NCBI GenBank assembly: GCA_964017145.1
Contig: OZ024842.1
Location: 868,001 to 932,000, forward strand
DNA length: 64,000 nt
From: Agrocybe praecox
Lineage: Eukaryota > Basidiomycota > Agaricomycetes > Agaricales > Agrocybaceae
Reading direction: 5' to 3'
Made by a program: the position numbers and the translations under genes. Every line of letters starts with the position of its first letter. Position 1 is the stretch's first letter. The notes under the pieces are model-generated. The model had not been told where the DNA came from, made no database searches, and saw only the letters and a list, made by a program, of their open reading frames with translations. This document shows, in pieces, positions 31,469-43,419 of the stretch.

Positions 31469-34402
31469 AATACGCTGCTAATGAGCACGATTTACGTTTT
31501 GTGAAATCGTGCTAGTTTAGCACGCATTACATTTCATGAAATGGTAGCACAGCATATATTCCATTTCATGAAATGCCAGCCCACTCTCACATACTCCTTT
31601 GGGTATCCTGTCCCGGCCGAAAGCACCACAAATGGGTCCATCGGCTCGGTTACACCCGGGTTTGGTTCCTAACCGCGCGAAAATCCTGGGCATCGTGGAG
31701 CACGATGATCTAGACGCGTTGGGATCGTTATGGACGACGATAACATCCACATTGTCGTCGTCGAATACATCGACCACAATACTCCTTCCCGACACGGCTT
31801 GATTGGTAAGGACATTAGTCAATCTTGTTTTGTCATCAACTTAGAATATCGTCCAATCGCTCCAACACCCGTCTAGCACATATGTAGTTACTATGTAGTA
31901 TGTTCATTTATGTTCAAATAGACTTCATGTACACATTGCTTAAGACAAAGTGAAAATATATAAAACTTTCTATATACTTATTCTCTTCAAAATAGCACGA
32001 AAATAAATATGTACAGGGCAGCGCCGTCAAAGACTAGAAGCCTTTGATCCGTTAGTCCGTCCTACAGTTCACTGATTCCCTCCACTTCGGATACTTCTTG
32101 CCTGTCGCTTCGTCAATAACACCATACTAAACAGCAGGCGCCGCCGCACCAACAAGGATTTTGATACCTGTTTTCACTTACCCTGGGCTTGAAGCAGTGG
32201 TCCTGGGGCGGTCGTGATTTCTTTTGATCGAAAAGTTCTGCGTCATGTTTCTGTGCATTATGGCCCACGGGTACATTTGGGATCAGGGTAAAAAAACTCG
32301 AAAATGCGAACAATATAGTTTCGCACATGAGAGGTACAAACAAGGTGTGAGATTGGCCGTTTGCCTTAGTTCGGTGTTTCCCGGACGCAACTTCGAAGGC
32401 AGAGGCGAGAATTCCTCAATATTGTGGCAACAATATGCATTCTAATCAAGCATAATTTGTCCTTTAGGACTTTAATATAGACACTACTACACTTTTTTCA
32501 GATTTTTTTTTTGACTTTTGCTACGAGGGAAAAGAGACTCTCAACTTGTTATTAACGTGCATCTATTTAAGACATGGTGTTGCAACCCACAATTATTTCA
32601 AAATATCAAGCGCGGCGTGGACTAAAACACCAAAAAAAATAATTATTACAGTTGATTGAGATCTTCTGTATATGTCCCATGTAAAATTTCCGCCAGAATT
32701 GCAGTCTTTCGTGAGTTATCAATTTATCCTGCTCGGGTGGCGACTGGGACACGACCTATTTGGCTCTCGGCATTGATGGCCGGGGCTGGCGGAGTTTAAA
32801 GACAGACCACTCTGGTCAATTTCACAGGTAAACATGCTTTTTAGTATAGGGGGGTCTTTACCTAAGGTCCTAAATTTTAAACATATTATTTAGAGTATAT
32901 TTGGCGTCTAAGCTCTTAAAAGATAGATCGTCTCTGCATTATTGCACTCAGAACGATTAAAAACGTAGACGGCTCATACACGATCTTATCTTATCAGCAC
33001 GTGAATCTGATCTTATCACTCATTTTGCCTGGCTGTTAGCTCTTCGTCCCGACCGTATACTAGCATTTGGTTAAATCCTTACTTGCATCTGCATTTCATC
33101 AAATGCCAGCGTAGGCGAGGATTCCTCATCATGGCTGGCCCATCCAATCAATTCCCACCCACCCTATATTCCGCGTGTATCGGAAAGGCGCGGACAAAAC
33201 AATTGCTGTATGCAACGTACGGATGCCTTGGGGGTCAGGCTGTCAGCTACGAATTTATGCACCCAGAGTGAAATTTGGACTGGATGTTGCCTGGGGTCGA
33301 GTATGACTCCATTTTTATAGCTGGCAGGTAGAGAAGCATGCGAGCCTGAGGCTCACCTATAACCTCAAAGCTCACTGCTTGGAGGTTTGGATGGGTCTCA
33401 ATTCTTCCATTGTGGTTTCGAATGGACAGATTCCGCTACCCACTCGCAAACCTATAGTAGTACAAAATTCTATCGAAGAGTACTAGTAGATATATATTAT
33501 GATTATATAGCTAGGCTAATTACACAAATTTACGGTGCTGTAAGCAAGTTGATAAGGGCTGAATAGGGGCAAGCCCACGGTCTGGGAAAGGAGTGGCGGG
33601 TTGCGCGAATCACAATGAGGTAAGCAGAGGGCGGTGGCGGGCGCGAAGGGCGCGCGTCGGCAAGAAGTGCGTCGGGATGATACATGCCGAAGACACTGAT
33701 GATGTTCCCGGGCGTCGGTGGTGGCGGTCGAAGAGGGCCGTGGTAGTTAGCATTGGATTTTGTGAAATTTAGACTTGGCATGTGCTGGGCATGTGTGGTA
33801 ATTAGCACGTATCTTGTACAATGGTTTTGTGGTAATTACCATATATTTCATGAAACAGGTACAGTATGTAGTGCATGCTGAGCCTTTACAGTTTAACGAA
33901 AGGAGTAAGTGCTTACTTTTTTTTTATGCGTGTCAACTTCCCATCTAATATAATGCCAAGTCCCTGTATACGACGGACGTGGCGGAACGGTCGTCTTCAC
34001 TGAGGATTTATTGGAAAATATCAGTCGCTTCCCCCGTCATAATGGTGAAATCCCGAAGCATTCGTTTGTGGTGGTGGCTTGGATTGGCCAGATTAATCGT
34101 TTCGGAAATCAGCAGAGGCTGCACACATACACTTTGTGGGCCTTAATCCTGGGCACCCGCAAATAGGTACATCTAAATTGGCCATTATGTTCTTGTTGTT
34201 GTTATGTCGACGAAATAAATAAATACGTGTTTCTATTGCACAAAAAAAAAAGGAATGAAATGAAATACCAACTAAAGAAGGAAAAAAGGAAAAAAGGAAA
34301 CATAAGCAACAAGCAGCTAACAACATGTAATTACAAATGGAACATAAAGTACACGAAATAGATGGGAGGTCATATTGCCTATGGGTCCATTCGTGATGGT
34401 AC
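31469..34402. other. Gene-poor stretch with palindromic TTTCATGAAAT words
   Basis: No family-level coding match. TTTCATGAAAT or close variants occur at about 31458, 31530, 31564, 33095 and 33848. An 8-bp-arm hairpin (CACGATTT...AAATCGTG) lies at about 31488-31513. 31640-31830 has a weak open frame on each strand. A and T runs are common at 33918 and 34240-34300. Confidence 0.4.
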
Positions 34403-37400
34403 TCAGATGCCGCCGTCGGACACCCTGCTTAGAAACAGCATCGATGCATTTTCTATCTTGTTCTGCAACCTGCCTAGCCTGCTATTTTTTTTTAGCATCT
34501 TTCGGAATGTCTGCTGAGGCAACGGGGTAGCCTCTCCATTTCTTATGGCGTCTAAGTGGCTGTGGTACCACTTCTCCTGATACTCCGTCCAGAAAGGGTA
34601 AACGGTATGTGTTCTCCAAGTATGATTTGTCGGCCACCACGACTTCATCTGGAGATCTGTATGAATTTCTGCACAGTGTTAGTTAGTTGTTTATACCACT
34701 TTAAATGTAATGGACTATACCTTGATAGCACGCATATGTGCCGCAAATTGTGTCCATTTCTGATTCCGTTAACACGTCGTCGCAATAAGTAGAGCCGTCG
34801 GAGGCTGACTTGAGCTCAAACCACGGTCCATTGTGCAATATCGGTCCATACAGGACATTGTTGAGAGAACTGTGGCCGATTGCCAACCTCCATAGGATAC
34901 CCCCTTCCATTAACGCAGCTCTGGCTATGCAAGAATTGGACAGCATTGCCTGCATCTCCTTAGTGTACGTCGCATAATCCGCACCAGAAAACACATAACC
35001 TGGCATTCTAACGGGTAGCCTCAGTGCTCGCGGCCTCGACGTTTCTAGAAGAATGTCCCTTCATAACGTCTTCACACGCACTCCCATTTGCAGCAGTTCG
35101 CGACACATCTCGTAGTTGTTCAAGGCAGGGTTCAGTCTGCATGCTAACATTGCTTCCGTTGTGGAATTGACGGCAAGATACCAGTTGACTGTAGCTTCTC
35201 TCTCGAAGTCGAAAATATAATATTTATCTTCAATCTGCCTCAGCTTGGCTACATGTTTTGCTCCTGCAAGAGGGTAACTGCATTGTCTGGATAGGTCATG
35301 AGAAGCGCCGTCCGGAAGTCCGTCTCCAGGAGCAGAGTATGTGTCTATGAACACGGCTGCAAGTCTTGCCAGAGGAGAATCGAAAAACCTGTCTTTCGTG
35401 TCGTCCTTTCCTATGATGACGGTGTATTGTTTCTTCTCCTCCTCTTTCATGGCGTGTTTCAGCATTGGGTTCGTATCCACATTCATATCAGGAGGAACGA
35501 CATATCCCATGTGGAGACGTAGCAGGTGCAGAGCTTCGTATTCTTCTACCTCGTCCACCTCGAACTCGCTCGCTGGAATCATACCAGAGTGCATGGTCGT
35601 GTACCCCCGCTGCTTTACAGCTACTGTCATATCTCGATGCGTGCTATGTTGTCCCTGCCCGTAGGCCCCTGTCTCTACCTGTGGTTCGATGAAGCATCCG
35701 TCATCGTTGACTTCTTCATCCCTATCGCGAGTTCGCTGCCCGTACATTCCTATATCTTGATCTGCTTCATTGAAGAAGCCGTCGTCTTCCTCCTCATCAT
35801 ATTCGTCTTCTCCTTCTTCTTCAAAGTCCGAACAACCAGCCAGTGCTGTCAAATTTATGTATGAGTGATGCATAGTTGCCCCACATAAAGTATGCATCCA
35901 CAGGGGCAACTGCCCAACTGCCCAAAGTGATGCATCAAGCCCTCTGGCTGGCCTATTGTGACCATTTGTGACTATAGTCATGTGTTTGATATTGATGGGA
36001 TCAAAATCAATGCACATGACTTTTTGCTTGCCTCTATTTACATGTTTAGGCTCCATTCATATGTTTATATGGCCTCAAATACAAACAAATAATAAATAAT
36101 GATATCAGCAGGCAGGGGCAGGCCTGCTACAAAACAAACAAAGCCTTTGAGTGACATCACATCCAAACAACCTAATAAGGCAAGAGGACTTTGGACTTTG
36201 AGATTTTACGATAAAGTCCTCTTGATACCATGATAGATGGGACTAATACATGACCAAATAAGATCAAATCTATTTTTAGAACACATCTATTTTTAGTTTG
36301 CGTCTATTTTTAGAACAATTACAAATTTGCCAAATACAATGGAGTTATTTTTAGAACTCATTACATATTTACATGGTTTATGAAAATCTATTTTTAGAAA
36401 ATTTTAACGAAAATAACTTTGGTGGCTATGCACTAAATCACATGACTATGCTGTGGCTATGCATCAGATCACATGACTTTCACATGACTACACCTCTCTA
36501 GTCACTGTTGGTCACCCTGATGCATCACTTTGGGCAGTTAGGCAGTTGCCCCTGTGGATGCATACTTTATGTGGGGCAACTTAGGTTGGGTCATGCATAC
36601 ATCTGCCAGTAACAGGTGGAACAACAGTCCCATTCGTCAAACACACCGTCATATCTAGCTCTAGTCCCATAATGACTCAGAGTGTCGAGATTGGTCCATC
36701 TCGGTACTTTCTCTCGCTTGTAAGTCCCGCTTTCGGACGTCCACACATATATTTTTGCAGAGGAAGTAGGAGGCTGCCTCTTCTTTGCTAATCTAGCCAT
36801 GCGTTCTTTTTCAGTCTCGCGTCGTAGCACGTCCTCTCATCTCAGGTTTCTCTTCCTGAAAAAGTCGATGTACATGGGTTCAGTGTGTTCGCGTTCGTCT
36901 GTACGTTCATTGGCTGGGGGTGCGCGATCCTGTTCATGTGCAATTTCCTGAGACAAGAACGTAGTGGCTGCTTGAAGCTGTTCGGGAGTCGGTTGCAGAT
37001 GTGCGAATCTCCCTTTCTCTCTGGGCTCTCGTGCTTCCTTCGTCCCCCACGGATACCATACAGGTATGCAGTATTCACAGTACCATTCTACCGAGAACTG
37101 ATATCTTTCTGGATTCACAAGATCCATGAACACTCCCGTCCTATCTGCATCGTACGTGAAATAACAACATGTGTTGTCCATGGATGCCACGAACATCTGA
37201 TATCAGTCGCGATCGATCAGGTACGAGATCCATCTTTCCGCTAAGTGTACTGCTTGCGACTGCCCACTGTCAATTTCGATGCTGTCGTAAACGACGATCA
37301 GATACGACATCCTGCAGAACACATAAGCAAACCACTCTCTTGTTCTAGTAACTCTCTCGCCTAATTCTTCGATGGTATTGTATCGCCATCTGCACGAGAT

Positions 37401-37910
37401 GAATCGCTGCACAGCCCATGGCATCTTGGGTGAGTGCATGGCCTGCGTCATACTCAACTCGGCCATCTTGAATTCATGCTGAATCCTATTCCATCTCAGC
37501 AAGTATTGGCTATCAACCCTGAATGTCGTATTCCGTGCACGCCTGTAGTACGGAGGCGGATCCAGGGCCCATTTGAACGCTCCACGATTTACAGAATCGC
37601 ATTCCAGGAATGCGAGATGGGCGTAATCCATGGACCACCACCTAGGCTGGTTTAGCTCCCGCACTCCGTGTACGGAACCGTCCAGTGGCAATGGTGTGTC
37701 GGCTCGCGGTGGCACCACCTTCACTTCTCTCTTGCTGTTTGGCGAGAAGAATATATCGCCATTTATCAACGTTGCTTTGCCCATGTTGACGTTGACTCGA
37801 TTGTTGAGCCTAGACCGTGTAGCTTTGTGAAAATCATCTTGATAATGTTTGCCAACATCAAAGAAAAAATCTGTCGGCCCTTGCGGGCCACTTGCTGGTG
37901 TGCCCTGCAT
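34403..37910 (-). pseudogene. Uncharacterised Agaricomycete family gene, split by element B
   Basis: The 5' part (37910-36619) reads MQGTPASGPQGPTDFFFDVG, then WCYEYC-like and WYPWGTKEAREP blocks, DFFRKRNLR, and a basic helix KERMARLAKKRQP leading to YDGVFDEWDCC. Element B (35837-36618) interrupts right after this. The 3' part (35836-34403) has a long acidic stretch (EEEGEDEYDEEEDDGFF) and the blocks EYEALHLLRLHMGYVVPP and FFDSPLARLAAVFIDTY. These are followed by MPGYVFSGADYATY and ESEMDTICGTYACYQ, and it ends near 34403. The order of blocks matches an unannotated mushroom family I recognise by its DCC and FGYVPP-like signatures. No function is known. The insertion removes the reading frame, so this copy is probably dead unless the element is spliced out. 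Confidence 0.7.
35837..36618. mobile_element. Non-autonomous inverted-repeat element, copy B
   Basis: A 782-bp element. It starts CAGCCAGTGCTG and ends AACAGGTG. A perfect 7-bp duplication GAACAAC lies at 35830-35836 and 36619-36625. The inner inverted repeat of about 60 bp (AGTTGCCCCACATAAAGTAT at the left and its complement at the right) is almost perfect. No coding capacity. It is the best preserved copy of the family here. Confidence 0.93.
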
Positions 37911-38776
37911 TTAATTGTCTTCTCGATTGAATGTGAGATTCCTGAAAAGTATTACGTGCTGTTGCTGGTTAGCTTTATAATTCTAAGCGGAAAATGTATT
38001 CTTTCACCTTTCGTGCTCGTACGAACCAAATGTTGATGCTGTGGCAGCAGGCAAAATTTTCACACACAAGGTCCTACTGTTGTGCGAAGTTATCGTGTTG
38101 CAGAAAGGGGCTTAGGTATACGATGTTCTCTGTGTAATTTGTATTTGTAGCGAAAGAAATGTTCAAAGGAGTTGCCGCCTCGAAACAAATCCTTGGCTTG
38201 TGAAACGTTCCGTTCCCCGTTGTTCGCAAGTCTAGCAGAGGAAACTGTTGAGAGGAGTTGCCACCTCGAAACAGATTCTGCACTTATGCGAAACAGCCGC
38301 TGGATGCAGATATGACGGATATGGCGTCTATTTTGGACAGGTGGACGTTGTGGGTGGTCGTGGTCGACTTGATGATGTTTGATCCGTGACACAGACCATT
38401 TGTTGTTATTTGGTATCGGCCCATCGTGCCGTGCCCATACAGCAATTATTATATTCATGGTCGACGTCGGTTGTAATCCATAGGGATGAAAGTAGCTCGA
38501 AATACACGGACAACTATTCTTCTTCGTGTATTATTCATGGCCGTTAATTATCACAGGCGTCTCAGTTCCGCACGCAGAGGGTGGTTCAAACTGTAGCCTT
38601 CCAACTTTGTTAAATACAGGAATACGTTACAATATATAGGTTTTCGCGCGACGGTGCAGGCACTACGTTATGGCTGATATTGCGTCCGTTCTCTCGTGCA
38701 TCTTGTGTATAACAGTAATCTGCAACATCGTCATTGGCATTTGTTATTTTGGGAGAGGACATGTGAAGGGACTTGC
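37911..38776. other. Spacer with two short hairpin motifs
   Basis: No gene recognised. GGAGTTGCCGCCTCGAAAC (38168-38186) and GAGGAGTTGCCACCTCGAAA (38253-38272) are two related GAGG...CCTC stem motifs. Similar motifs recur at 41061-41183. A possible extra 3' exon of the MYND gene lies at 38620-38710. Confidence 0.45.
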
Positions 38777-39494
38777 TTACCACACAGGACCTTTCCCGAC
38801 GAGCTCGTCTATCAGAGATGCTAGCGGAGGGTAAAATCCCGCAAATCCACTGAATTCGCGCCAATCGACCGATTCAGCATGATACACTTTTTGCGTGTCG
38901 AGTGCTCCTTTTTCGTATATCGATTGCATGGATTTGACGATGAATATGAAGTTGAGCGGAAGATGTGCGCTGCATGCCTTCTGGGCGAGAGCAAGGGCCA
39001 TTCGTTCGTGTACAGTTATCTCGGAGGTCTTACGAAAAGGTACGCTGACACATTTGTAGCGATACTGGATGGGCATCGACTCCGTGCAACCAATCATTTT
39101 TAATTCCAGGACTACGACCTTCAGATTGGTACACATCTTCATGAACTCTGCCCGCCTTTTGGGAGGTTTGTTTCCGAATACTTCAGTGTGTCCGAGCCCG
39201 ACGATGGCGATTCTGCAGAGGTCGTACCGGAAGTGGCCGATCCATGTGTTCAGAGCGTCGAAGCTGACTCGCGTCGATATGTCGATGCCTTGCTCGCAGT
39301 CCTTTCTATGTTGCGTCCAGTGTTTCCTCTGACAGGAACAGTCCTATAGGAGAAAATTCGTAAGATACATCACGTCGACAGGATAAATAGTGATCAGAGT
39401 CAGACGGTGGACGTACGCAATATACAGCATATCTGCATCCTATGCACAAGCCCATACACTTCAAAACCTTTCCACAAGTTGGGAGAAAGCACAT
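38777..39494 (-). CDS. MYND-type zinc finger protein
   Basis: MYND fingers bind two zinc ions and mediate protein contacts. The upstream exon (39494-39417) gives CGKVLKCMGLCIGCRYAVYC. After a gt...ag intron the next exon (39344-38777) opens DCSCQRKHWTQHRKDCEQ, which completes the C-x2-C...YC...CQ...W..H...C pattern. The rest is a helical domain with FNALNTW-like and GLGHTEVFGNKPP segments. The codon after GPVW is TAA, and the same bases form a gtaagc donor, so the protein either ends at 38777 or continues into a small exon near 38710. The start codon upstream of 39494 is uncertain. Many unannotated mushroom proteins have this MYND arrangement. The target is unknown. Confidence 0.7.
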
Positions 39495-40071
39495 GTATAC
39501 CCTTCGTGTAAAGTGATGGCTTCCGCCCCCGGTTTCTCTTGCTGCTGATACGGGAAAATGAATAAATAATGATATTGATTAGTATACGCACTGCACTAAG
39601 ATAAGATAACGAAGACAATGCAGAAACATAAGTTCATGAACATAGACGACATACCTATTCTTGTCGCCATATATCTGACGGCGTATCTGGACGTGTATGT
39701 GTGTAAGATATCCTTCCCAATATTTGAGGGAGCTCCAGCACCAAATGAGACGATTTAAAGACGGACACGTTGTAAAAAATAATTGCAAATAATGTATTGT
39801 CGTGACCTCTAAACTGCTCTTTACAGACGATGCGTGTTGACCCCCTATTTCAGTAGCTGTGACTCCTCATGGGTCTTCGCTCGATTCCAGAAGGATATGT
39901 ACCACCGTGATACGGGTCTCAATGATGAACAGATTGCCTGGCGCCTTGTCATCTTGCAGAATTGAGAGCCATACGTCGGTGTGCGTGCGTTAGATACATG
40001 CCAGTTTTCTTGTTCCAGCTATACGTCGGACCGATAATATTGGCTTGTAGAACATCTCGTGAACATACATA
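39495..40071. other. Unassigned stretch; possible plus-strand coding remnant
   Basis: 39829-39963 on the plus strand reads DSSWVFARFQKDMYHRDTG and continues to a stop at 39963, which looks like a protein C-terminus. No other exon of it was found. Upstream exons of the MYND gene may also lie here. Confidence 0.35.
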
Positions 40072-40078
40072 CAGTTGC

Positions 40079-41026
40079 CAGCCATGGCAGCTACATTTCT
40101 ATATCAAACATAAGCAGTTGCCTAAAATAAAGTATACATCCTGGGGGCCACTTTACTACCTTCCCCTTTTGGAAAGACCTTTGGCTGGCTGGCCTATTGT
40201 GACCTTTTGTGACCATAGTCATGTGTCTGCGGTTGATGGCATCAAAATCAATGCACATGACTTTTTGCTTGCCTCTATTTACATGTTTGGGCTCCACTCA
40301 TTTGTTTATATGGCCTCAAATACAAACAAATAATAAATAATGATATTAGCAGGCAGGGGCAGGCATGAGACAAAACAAACAAGGCTTTTGAGTGACATCA
40401 CAGTCAAACAACCCAATAAGGCAAGAGAACTTTGGACTTTGAGATTTTGAGATTAAGGCCTTTCACACATGATGGAGGGATGAGACTACAACATAACCAA
40501 ATAAGATCAATCTATTTTTAGAACATATTTATTTTTAGCACAAATTTTCATATTTGGAAATTTTATATATTGTGTAGGTAATACATTTATTTATAGCCCA
40601 AAACTATTTTTAAAACACTTTACATATTTGGATAGTTCAAGCCTAATTTGGTATAGTACACATTTTTTGATGATTTTATAATTTTTTTTTCGGCTTGCTA
40701 CGAATATTTTAATCTTTTATTTTGATTTATACACAAGGTTCGAAAAGTATTTTGCGTTTTGCGATTGATCTGTTGATGGTTATGTAATGAAAAATATTTA
40801 GCATGATCCCAGAATTTTTCTCTACGCAACCATATAATTTTAGTTTTGGTGGCTGTGCACAAGTCACATGTCTTATATCACATGACTTCTGCCTACCGTC
40901 ACCTATAGTCACTCTTATAGGTGGTAGGGTGTCCAAAAGGGGAAGGTAGCAAAGTGGCCCCCAGGACGTATACTTTATGTTAGGCAACTATCAAATGTTC
41001 ATGTATAAAGGTAGCTGCTACAGGTG
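40079..41026. mobile_element. Non-autonomous inverted-repeat element, copy C
   Basis: A 948-bp element, start CAGCCATGGCAG, end CTACAGGTG, with 7-bp duplications CAGTTGC at 40072-40078 and 41027-41033. The inner inverted repeat (AGTTGCC, then CATCCTGGGGGCCACTTTAC and CCTTCCCCTTTTGG) is about 65 bp and differs from that of A/B. The interior blocks are shared with A, B, D and E. Confidence 0.9.
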
Positions 41027-41060
41027 CAGTTGCTGTATGTGTTTTACAGTAGTATCCATC

Positions 41061-41183
41061 GGTACCATATGTGAGGAGTTACTGCCTCGCATATGGTACG
41101 ATGTATTTACAGTAGGAGGTATTATGGACGGTACAGTGCACTACAAAACGGATGCATATGTGAGGAGTTGCCGCCTCGCATAT
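41061..41183. repeat. Two palindromic CATATG-GAGG...CCTC-CATATG hairpins
   Basis: At 41061-41099, GTACCATATG-T-GAGG is followed by AGTTACTG and the complementary CCTC-G-CATATGGTAC. At 41153-41183 a second copy has the loop AGTTGCCG. The stem-loop word GAGGAGTTGCCGCCTC is also present, with other flanks, at 38168 and 38253. Confidence 0.7.
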
Positions 41184-41335
41184 GTTTCCTGGATGAGTGG
41201 TTTGATGACGGAACGGAGCAGCAGACGATTGCTGTTCCGGCTGGATCACATGTTTGTATGCCATTGTCAACGGCTTCTATAAATTATGTAATGCGATCAA
41301 TTTGGCTAATATGGACATACCTCGCTGCTCATCGC

Positions 41336-41550
41336 TCGTCTCTCACCCTCCACGATGACTTCGTCCAACGGTGTTGTGCGGCAACTCTAAACACCCAAGG
41401 ACAATGTTTAACGTGATGGGAAATACCCTGTAGCTCAGCAATTCAGCTCTCTGCCTCCGCGATGACTTCGTCCAACGGTGTTGTGCAGCAACTCTATACA
41501 CCTGAGGGCATCGTTTAACGTGTTGGGATGTATCCCGCTCGACTTTTACC
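41336..41550. repeat. Two ~107-bp tandem direct repeats
   Basis: GATGACTTCGTCCAACGGTG begins at 41354 and again at 41461. The flanking bases before and after also match with some substitutions. Confidence 0.8.
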
Positions 41551-41689
41551 CAGGACAGAGGGGTCATTATGACCAGAAGGTCCCTTGTCAACCTTGTAGC
41601 TCGATTCTTGCTGTCCGTCTGGTCTTTGTCCTGTCGCATCTTCACGCCAATATTGATGCAATATTGATGCTCGAGTCGATGATAACACC

Positions 41690-42230
41690 TTAAGCTCGTT
41701 TTCAGCGTTCACGGGCAAGGATGGCGAAAGGTGGACTGTCAGTACATTGGACAATAGTCCGGGATCGAAGAAGCGGCTGAGCGATGAAGGGATATTGATG
41801 GACAACACCTCGACGTTAGTGAGCCATGTGGAGGAAATCGCCTGAAAGTGCGACTGGAATGCATATTTTCAGTAGTGTCCTGCCCGTCTACCGTACGCAG
41901 TGTGTGGTTTTTCCGACATCGAGGCACCCGAGGAGAATAACAACGAAGACGGCAAGCACGCATTGATGTCTGACAGCTCGGATTCTATGCCACTCGCCAA
42001 TTCTATGTACCGACAGTCGTCTGGAGAACAAACTTCGTTAGCAAGAACCTCTCCGGAAATGAAAGGTATTTGTCCTTATAATTGCTGTATTTTTATACGA
42101 CTTAATCCTCTTGCAGCTGGAATTAATGCTCTTTCGGGTACAAAAGCGTGTCGATATGTGAATTCGAACAGGAAACGGGCGACCAGTAGGTGTCCCTTTC
42201 TTTCCTTGTTGTGTGCTCGTACCGTTGCTG
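41690..42230 (+). CDS. Doubtful coding remnant
   Basis: 41690-41845 reads GKDGERWTVSTLDNSPGSKK and ends at a TGA. 41900-42060 reads VCGFSDIEAPEENNNEDGKH and continues as an acidic Ser-rich stretch up to a gtatttg donor. These could be exons of one uncharacterised gene, but the linking splice sites are poor and no family is recognised. The following open frame to 42651 shows no conserved block. Confidence 0.25.
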
Positions 42231-43379
42231 ACTACACCCCTTCAGAGAAACTCGTCAATATGTGGATATATTGTATCTGCACGCGGAAGTTGCAATTCCA
42301 AACACAACGTGTGGACTGGCTGCGTTATACTGGGCCCTGCTGCGTCAACATTCCTGTCCCATCCTCTGCAGTACGCACCCTATTTCGTTCTCGGATGCGT
42401 ACCTACGCTTCAGACCCGTGTGTGGACTTATTCATTCTCCTAAGCTGTGGGGAGGGGGAGGGGGCATCTCGGATCCTTACTATCAGCTGTGTCTATTGAC
42501 CCAAGCTCGAAAAGCTGACTCCACAGAATATATCGCTGTCGCAAGTCAATCGTTGATTGCATTTTATGTGGTACAATGGGACTGTATAATGATGGATCGT
42601 CCACTATGTAGATATTCCAGAGCATTAAACGAACGCTTCATCAAGCTCTAACGCTTGCGCAGTGTAATGTACTTTGGTACGGGTGTCATATGATGTCATA
42701 TAATAATTTCTTATCTTATCTAGGTTCCATGTGCGGACTCTGAACTAGTATATATCACGTTACCTATATGTTTGTTTTCAGGAACAGTTTAAATAAGGTA
42801 ATTTACAATGGGGCATCCATATCGTACCCCTTCATTCTGTTCTTCCAATACTCTTCCCTCGATGTTGGAACTCACGTTTGCTGTTCTATCTATATATGCG
42901 TTATGATTTTTTCGTGCAGTGCATATGTTTGATATCCCATTTAACCTTATTCTGACTTATTAATAGTTTACATTCAATTCGGTCCCTGTCATGGACGTCG
43001 ATCCTTACGTACCGTCCCACGGGCTCACCAACAGTGGCCTTGTGTATGTTTGACATACATCGCCTTCCCTGGCTGCTACTTGTACAGTAGTATGCATTAA
43101 TCCAGACATCGTTGCGGCGTGTCAATATCCTTCGCTGCTTGCAGAGTGTTATAATATATGGCCATCGTCTTGTCATCGTGCTGGTATCAATCCGCAAAAA
43201 CCTTGTAAAGCCAATCTTTGTCACTGGAAGTATCATTTTGAACACTGTCGTTGGGCGGCATTACGACTGAATTTCATACTCAAAGCAAGGTTAACAGCGA
43301 TGACAATCAAACTACAAATGGCTAGACATACCATGTATGCGCACGACTACTGTGCCATGACAGGAATATTCGATGCAAG
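42231..43379. other. Helitron 5' flank, no supported gene
   Basis: Unsupported short frames only. A G-rich run (GGGGAGGGGGAGGGGG) lies at 42450-42466. The Helitron 5' terminus (TC after an A) may be in this region, but I could not fix it. Confidence 0.35.
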
Positions 43380-43392
43380 ACGATATATAAAG
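43380..43392 (+). promoter_or_regulatory. TATA box before the Helitron reading frame
   Basis: CGATATATAAAGG lies about 28 bp before the ATG at 43420. A TGA in the same frame lies just upstream of that ATG, so the start is well defined. Confidence 0.55.
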
Positions 43393-43419
43393 GACGAAGC
43401 GTCCCGCATTTGATCGCAT

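Noticed and set aside
31640..31830. GC-rich hypothetical frames on both strands
   Set aside because: Neither carries family-like residues or splice sites; their similar length on both strands suggests chance.
41061..41183. Palindromes considered as the Helitron 3' hairpin
   Set aside because: They lie upstream of the Helitron coding start on its own strand, so they cannot be its 3' end, and no CTRR follows.
42262..42651. A possible gene of 129 residues
   Set aside because: No conserved motif, no convincing splice partners, and it overlaps other frames of equal quality.
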